In this document: positions 60,172 through 64,000 of the stretch, piece after piece
How the letters are laid out: each line of letters starts with the position of its first letter
How positions within the stretch are numbered: position 1 is the stretch's first letter
DNA from: Burkholderiales bacterium
GTDB lineage: Bacteria; Pseudomonadota; Gammaproteobacteria; Burkholderiales; Usitatibacteraceae
Length of the DNA stretch: 64,000 bases
Assembly: GCA_019634955.1 (NCBI GenBank)
Contig: JAHCAK010000008.1
Coordinates: forward strand, 39,058-103,057
Reading direction: 5' to 3'
The notes under the pieces: model-generated
Told to the model about the DNA's origin: nothing
The model's database searches: none
What the model saw: only the letters and a program-made list of their open reading frames with translations
Position numbers and translations under genes: made by a program

Positions 60172-60786
60172 CTACCGCCCGCGGGCGACGATGCGGAAGC
60201 TGTCGATGTAGATCCCGGCGATGCCCTGCTTGCCGCCAAGGATCAACTCATCCCCCGCCCGGATGTCCGGCACGTCGAAGAGCCGATTCGAGAGGGCCAG
60301 GTGCAGCTCCTTCATGCCCTCCTTCGGCCTCAGGGTGAGGGAGACGGCCTTTTTCCGCGTTCCCCCGAGGTCGACGACGGTGACGACCACCCGCGCCGAG
60401 TAATCGGAGCCCGGCAGGACTTTCGCGAGTGCGCCGAAGAGATTGGCGCTCCAGAGCGCGCCCACCACCGTGAACATCGCCAGGCCCGAAAGGGCGAGCA
60501 GTCCGTAGCTCACGGTCTCCCCCGGCGAGCTGCCCCGGTAGATGCGAAGCCGCCCGGGGAAGCTCGCGATCATCGCCACGACGAGCACCGCGGTGGCGAT
60601 CGCCGAAAGCGCCACGCGCTCTGGGAAGCCGCGCTCGTGCAGGTAGGGGAGTTCGCGGACGGCCAGCATGACCACGACCGGGAAGGCCCACGCGGCCAGG
60701 CAGTAGGCGGCGCCGAGGATCGCCACGCCGCGCCGCCAGCCCCGGCGGCTCCAGATCTCGGGAGGGGCGGACCGGCGGTTCTTCAC
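60172..60786 (-). CDS. Hypothetical membrane protein
   Basis: A 204-residue protein with a basic N-terminus, four hydrophobic segments (GVAILGAAYCLAAWAFPVVV, ALSAIATAVLVVAMIASF, SYGLLALSGLAMFTVVGAL and a shorter one), and a C-terminal soluble domain of ~80 residues (SARVVVTVVDLGGTRKKAVS ... FDVPDIRAGDELILGG). No family recognised. ATG 60786. It may belong to an envelope function, but neighbours give no hint. Confidence 0.6.
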   Translation of the reverse strand: MKNRRSAPPEIWSRRGWRRGVAILGAAYCLAAWAFPVVVMLAVRELPYLHERGFPERVALSAIATAVLVVAMIASFPGRLRIYRGSSPGETVSYGLLALSGLAMFTVVGALWSANLFGALAKVLPGSDYSARVVVTVVDLGGTRKKAVSLTLRPKEGMKELHLALSNRLFDVPDIRAGDELILGGKQGIAGIYIDSFRIVARGR

Positions 60787-61092
60787 GGGTGGCAGGGTTC
60801 AGGGGGCTGCGCGCCGACGAGCCGGGCCGAGGGATCCTCGTGGCAGTGCCCGCGGGTGCCTGCCCGCCGGAAGTCATGCGCGATCGAGGCGAGCGTCGTG
60901 GGCTGCCTCACTCTCCGTGAAAGGGACAACGCGCAGGCAGCGGCCCGTCGCCACGGGCAGGTGACGGGTTCCCGGCCTGCGCGCGATCGGCTTCCTCCCC
61001 CCGGCGAATTGCAGGTCCGAAACCGGCAGGCGTCGCACGCGACGCGCGTGCTGCAATGCGCCGTCATGCCACACCAACCCAGGAGGCGGCGG
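60787..61092. other. 306-bp gap, no gene seen
   Basis: GC-rich sequence between divergent starts. No convincing frame, tRNA or long hairpin. AGGAGG near the right end is the ribosome-binding site of the DUF1203 gene. Confidence 0.5.
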
Positions 61093-61563
61093 ATGTCCAT
61101 GGAACTCATCGTACGCGGGATACCCACCGGGCACGCGGCCAAGCTCCGCGGCGGCGGCCCGGATGCGAACGGCCAGCCGGCTCTCGTCCGGATCGCGGAG
61201 GGCAAGGCCAACCCGTGCCGCCATTGCCTCCAGCTCATCGAGGAAGGCGGCGAGAAGCTGGTGTTCTCCTACCGGCCGTTCCCCCGCCCGCAGCCGTACG
61301 CGGAGGCCGGGCCGATCTTCCTGCACGCGCGCGACTGCGCCCGCTACGAGGGCGACGGCCTGCCCGCGTGGTTCGCGTACCTCTCCCCGGCCATCATCCG
61401 GGGCTACGGCCACGACGACTGGATCCGCTACGAAACGGCGCAGGTCCTGCCCGGCGCCGAGCTCGAGGCGGCGTGTCGCAGGATCCTCGCGAACCCGGAG
61501 GTCGCCTATGTCCACATCCGCTCGAAGTTCAACTGCTTCCAGTGCCGGGTCGAGCGCGCGTAG
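61093..61563 (+). CDS. DUF1203 domain protein
   Basis: A 156-residue protein of the DUF1203 family: NPCRHCLQLIEEGG (Cys42, Cys45), LVFSYRPFPRPQPYAEAGPI, FLHARDCARY, IIRGYGHDDWIRYETA and the C-terminal FNCFQCRVER. The paired CxxC motifs suggest metal or redox chemistry, but no activity is established. AGGAGG lies upstream of ATG 61093. It converges on the two-component system. Confidence 0.85.
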   Translation: MSMELIVRGIPTGHAAKLRGGGPDANGQPALVRIAEGKANPCRHCLQLIEEGGEKLVFSYRPFPRPQPYAEAGPIFLHARDCARYEGDGLPAWFAYLSPAIIRGYGHDDWIRYETAQVLPGAELEAACRRILANPEVAYVHIRSKFNCFQCRVERA

Positions 61564-61620
61564 CGAGGCGGAGCGAACGCGGCAGGGAGCACCCCGCGAT
61601 GTCGCGGCGCTCGCGAAGGC

Positions 61621-62391
61621 CTACATCTGCCTGAACAGGTGGCTGAACGACCGGCTCACCTCGAGCCGGTCGTCGCGGCCCTTCACCTTCACCACCTGGT
61701 GGCCGCGGATGTCGCGCCCCACGTGCTCCACGGCGTCCATGCGCACGAGGATGGCGCGGTGGATCTGCCAGAACTCCTCCGGGTCCAGCTCCTCCACGAG
61801 CTCCTTGATGGGCTTGCGGATGAGCGCCTCGAAGGTGGCCGTCTGCACGCGCGTGTACTTGTCCTCGGCGCGGAAGTAGAGGATCTCCGCGGTGGGGATC
61901 ACGCGCAGCGTCTGCCCCACGCTCGCCTGCACCCAGCGAAGGTAGTCGCGCGGCTTCGCGCCGCCGCCCGGGATCCGCGCCGCGAGCTCGGCCAGCAGCT
62001 CCGTCATCGCGTCGGGTTTCGTGTCCAGCCGCGCCTTCAGCCGCTCGCAGGTGGTCCGCACCCGCTCCGGGTCGGCGGGCTTGAGGAGGTAGTCGACCGC
62101 CCCCTGCTCGAAGGCGGTGACGGCGTATTCGTCGTAGGCGGTCACGAAGACCACGTGCGCCTGGCCCGCGAGGGCCTTCGCGGCCTCGATGCCGTCCATC
62201 TCCGGCATGCGGATGTCGAGGAAAACGATGTCCGGTTCCCGGGAGCGCACCATCGCCACGGCTTCCCGCCCGTTCACCGCCTCGCCGACGATCTCGAGCT
62301 CCGGCCAGGCCTCCCGCAGTCGCGCAACGACCTGCTCGCGCATCAGGCGCTCGTCGTCGGCGATGACGGCGGTGGGGGTCTTCGCGGGCAT
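61621..62391 (-). CDS. LytTR-type response regulator
   Basis: A 256-residue regulator with an N-terminal receiver (Asp12/Asp13, phosphorylation site Asp59 in IVFLDIRMPEMDG, Lys in LLKPADPE) and a C-terminal LytTR DNA-binding domain (~155-256: ILYFRAEDKYTRVQT, EEFWQIHRAILVRMDAVEHV). AlgR/LytR-like regulators bind paired direct repeats; the targets here are unknown. ATG 62391 is 4 bp after the kinase stop, so the pair is co-expressed. Confidence 0.92.
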   Translation of the reverse strand: MPAKTPTAVIADDERLMREQVVARLREAWPELEIVGEAVNGREAVAMVRSREPDIVFLDIRMPEMDGIEAAKALAGQAHVVFVTAYDEYAVTAFEQGAVDYLLKPADPERVRTTCERLKARLDTKPDAMTELLAELAARIPGGGAKPRDYLRWVQASVGQTLRVIPTAEILYFRAEDKYTRVQTATFEALIRKPIKELVEELDPEEFWQIHRAILVRMDAVEHVGRDIRGHQVVKVKGRDDRLEVSRSFSHLFRQM

Positions 62392-62395
62392 GGGC

Positions 62396-63295
62396 TCAGG
62401 CGGCGGGCGACGGGGCGACCTCGTAGGGAATGCGGATGGTCGCACAGGTGCCGCCTTCCGAGGGCACGCTGATGACGAGCTCGGCGCGGTCCCGGTACAT
62501 CACCTTGAGCCTCTCGCGGATGTTGGCGAGGCCCACGCCGCCCTGCTTGTTGAAGTTGAAGCCCACGCCCGTGTCGCACACCCGCACCGCGAGCTGCCCG
62601 TCCTCGATCTCGGCGCGGATCTCCACCTTGCCGCCCTCGGCCTTCGGCTCGAGCCCGTGGCGGATGGCGTTCTCCACCAGCGTCTGCAGCATCATCGAGG
62701 GGAAGATCGCGCTCCTGAGGCCCTCCGGCACGCTCACCACCGGCTGCAGCCGCTCGTCCATGCGCACGGCCATGATGTCGAGGAAGGCGCGCGAGAGGTC
62801 CACCTGCTGGCCCAGCGTGGGCCGCGCGCCGTTGCCGCTCGCGCGCATCTGCGGCATGGCCGCGCGCAGGTACTTGATGAGGCTCTGCTGCATGCGGGAG
62901 GCCCGCGGCGGGTCGGTGAGGATGAGCTGGTCGATGCTCGCCAGCGTGTTGAAGAGGAAGTGCGGCTCGATCTGGGCCTGCAGCGCCTCGAGGTGCGCCT
63001 CCACCGCGGTGCGCTCGAGCTGCTCCTTCTCCGCGCGCTGCCGGGCCTCGGTCGCGGCCACCTCGGCGCTGTGCTTGCCGGTGGCCACGGCCTTGATGAT
63101 GAGCGAGGCGAGGATGAAGAGGATGGAGACCTGCGGCGCGCCGAGGATCCCGCCCGTGATCATCACCAGCACGCAGACGATGACGAGCGTCTTCCACGGC
63201 ACGACCGCCAGCCAGTCGAAGAACTTCCACCACAGGACGACCACGCCGTCGGCGATTTCCTTGAGGATCTGCTTGGTGCTCTGGGCGGTGCTCAT
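62396..63295 (-). CDS. LytS/AlgZ-type sensor histidine kinase
   Basis: A 299-residue kinase with two or so membrane segments (~35-70: LVIVCVLVMITGG, VSILFILASLIIKAV), a coiled coil, the His-kinase box QAQIEPHFLFNTLASI (His112) and an ATPase domain with MMLQTLVENAIRHGL (N-box) and GVGFNFNKQGGVGLANIRERL. No periplasmic sensor is evident, so the signal may be membrane-related. Partner of the LytTR regulator. Confidence 0.9.
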   Translation of the reverse strand: MSTAQSTKQILKEIADGVVVLWWKFFDWLAVVPWKTLVIVCVLVMITGGILGAPQVSILFILASLIIKAVATGKHSAEVAATEARQRAEKEQLERTAVEAHLEALQAQIEPHFLFNTLASIDQLILTDPPRASRMQQSLIKYLRAAMPQMRASGNGARPTLGQQVDLSRAFLDIMAVRMDERLQPVVSVPEGLRSAIFPSMMLQTLVENAIRHGLEPKAEGGKVEIRAEIEDGQLAVRVCDTGVGFNFNKQGGVGLANIRERLKVMYRDRAELVISVPSEGGTCATIRIPYEVAPSPAA

Positions 63296-63431
63296 GGCGC
63301 GGGGTGCCTCGTGATGCGGGGGCCGGGGTTCGGCGATGGGGCCAGATTATGGGGCCGGCCCGCCCCGTGCCAGCGCCCCCTGACAGGGCGGGCAAAGCCC
63401 GGGCTGGAATGCAGGCAGCCGCGACAGTCCG

Positions 63432-64000
63432 TCAGAACCGGTGGCGCGTGAGGCTGGTCGAGCGCCCGTTGGGCAGGGTCATGAGGGCCGTGTCCGGCCC
63501 GCTGAACTGGATCGTCACGGGCGCCGCGTTGCTGCTCGTCTGCCGGTTGGGCTTCCACGGCCCGGTGAGGGTCTGCCCGTCGGCGAAGGTCCACCAGTTG
63601 CCGACGAAGCTCCTCGCCGCGGCCGTCCCGCCGATGGGGCCGGTCGTGAGGTACCAGACCGAGTTGCCCGCGTCGTCGTACATGTAGCCGGCGATGTCGA
63701 GGTTGCCGCCCTGCCACTCCATGAAGAAGCCGCGCCCGGCCTCCTGCTCGTTCCACCACCAGCCGCTTTCGGGCTGGCCTTCCACCGGGTCGAGGTTGAG
63801 ACCATTCGGCACGATGTTGAAGCGCTGGATGGGCACCGTCCCGCCCGGCCACACGAGGGTGCCGGTGCTCGCGTTGTTGAACGCCAGCGTGACGGGCCCC
63901 ACGCTCGTGAGGGTGGGGAACCCGGGGTAGGCGCCGCCCAGCGTCTGGCCGCCGCTGGCGCCCAGGAGGTCGCCGGCGTAATAGGAGCCGTCCAGCGACA
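63432..64000 (-). CDS. C-terminal part of a secreted GWWWN/E-repeat protein (5' end beyond the window)
   Basis: The frame is open through base 64000; only ~189 C-terminal residues are seen. They include LDGSYYAGDLLGASGGQTLG, GWWWNEQEAGRGFFMEWQGG, DDAGNSVWYLTTGP and the end SLTRHRF. This is almost the same as the end of the protein at 18012-19748 (VRHRF), and the underlying DNA is also very similar over several hundred bases. The two are clearly paralogs, with recent duplication or gene conversion possible. Confidence 0.75.
   Translation of the reverse strand, partial: SLDGSYYAGDLLGASGGQTLGGAYPGFPTLTSVGPVTLAFNNASTGTLVWPGGTVPIQRFNIVPNGLNLDPVEGQPESGWWWNEQEAGRGFFMEWQGGNLDIAGYMYDDAGNSVWYLTTGPIGGTAAARSFVGNWWTFADGQTLTGPWKPNRQTSSNAAPVTIQFSGPDTALMTLPNGRSTSLTRHRF

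Overview
The window is about 70 % GC, gene-dense and bacterial. The Bug-type solute receptors, GcvA-like LysR regulators, DUF2917 proteins and protocatechuate 4,5-cleavage genes point to a betaproteobacterium of the Burkholderiales/Nitrosomonadales grade. No rRNA or marker gene fixes the genus. Gene calls rest on frame continuity, protein motifs, start/stop overlaps and ribosome-binding sites; no database search was possible.

Layout. 1-4001 (+): trehalose block, with the 3' end of otsA, otsB, a GH15 glucoamylase/trehalase-like enzyme and a ROK sugar kinase. 4009-5251: ppa divergent from an HNH endonuclease. 5313-12456 (-): a tight o-succinylbenzoate menaquinone operon, menF, a fused menD-menH, menB, menC, menE. 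12716-14646: two DUF2917 loci and a LysR regulator; each DUF2917 locus is followed by a long covarying hairpin. 14849-15990: queA and tRNA-Leu(CAA). 15991-17960: a lower-GC patch with two unknown exported proteins. 18012-22975: a secreted repeat protein, a Bug receptor, a sulfatase and 5-formyl-THF cyclo-ligase.

23084-28379 is the most unusual part. It is a compact peptide-export locus related to NHLM-type bacteriocin systems: a cyclic-nucleotide-binding-domain protein, a 55-residue stub resembling only the N-terminus of the HlyD-type secretion protein, a C39 peptidase/ABC exporter and a second ABC exporter. A convergent gene encodes a double-glycine-leader peptide whose predicted core is two 18-residue repeats resembling the TonB box of outer-membrane receptors.

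28558-37065: YwiC-like membrane protein, Met/Gly-rich Spy-like protein, M20 amidohydrolase, alpha/beta hydrolase and a MacAB-like efflux operon. 37063-39128: a toxin-antitoxin pair overlapping a RuBisCO-like protein and a cupin gene. 39160-42180: CoA-transferase, HMG-CoA-lyase-like protein and AraC regulator. 42412-43639: third DUF2917 gene and a ferritin-like diiron protein. 44171-48691: LrgAB, RraA-like and DapA-like proteins, divergent from an IlvD/Edd dehydratase, probably sugar-acid catabolism. 48701-53220: ligJ, Bug receptor, RraA/LigK-like aldolase and binding protein, divergent from a LysR regulator, probably aromatic-acid catabolism. 53279-64000: TonB-like proline-rich protein, FkbM methyltransferase, PPOX and GNAT proteins, a giant NHL/FG-GAP secreted protein, DUF1203, a LytS/LytTR two-component pair, and the 3' end of a second repeat protein related to that at 18012.
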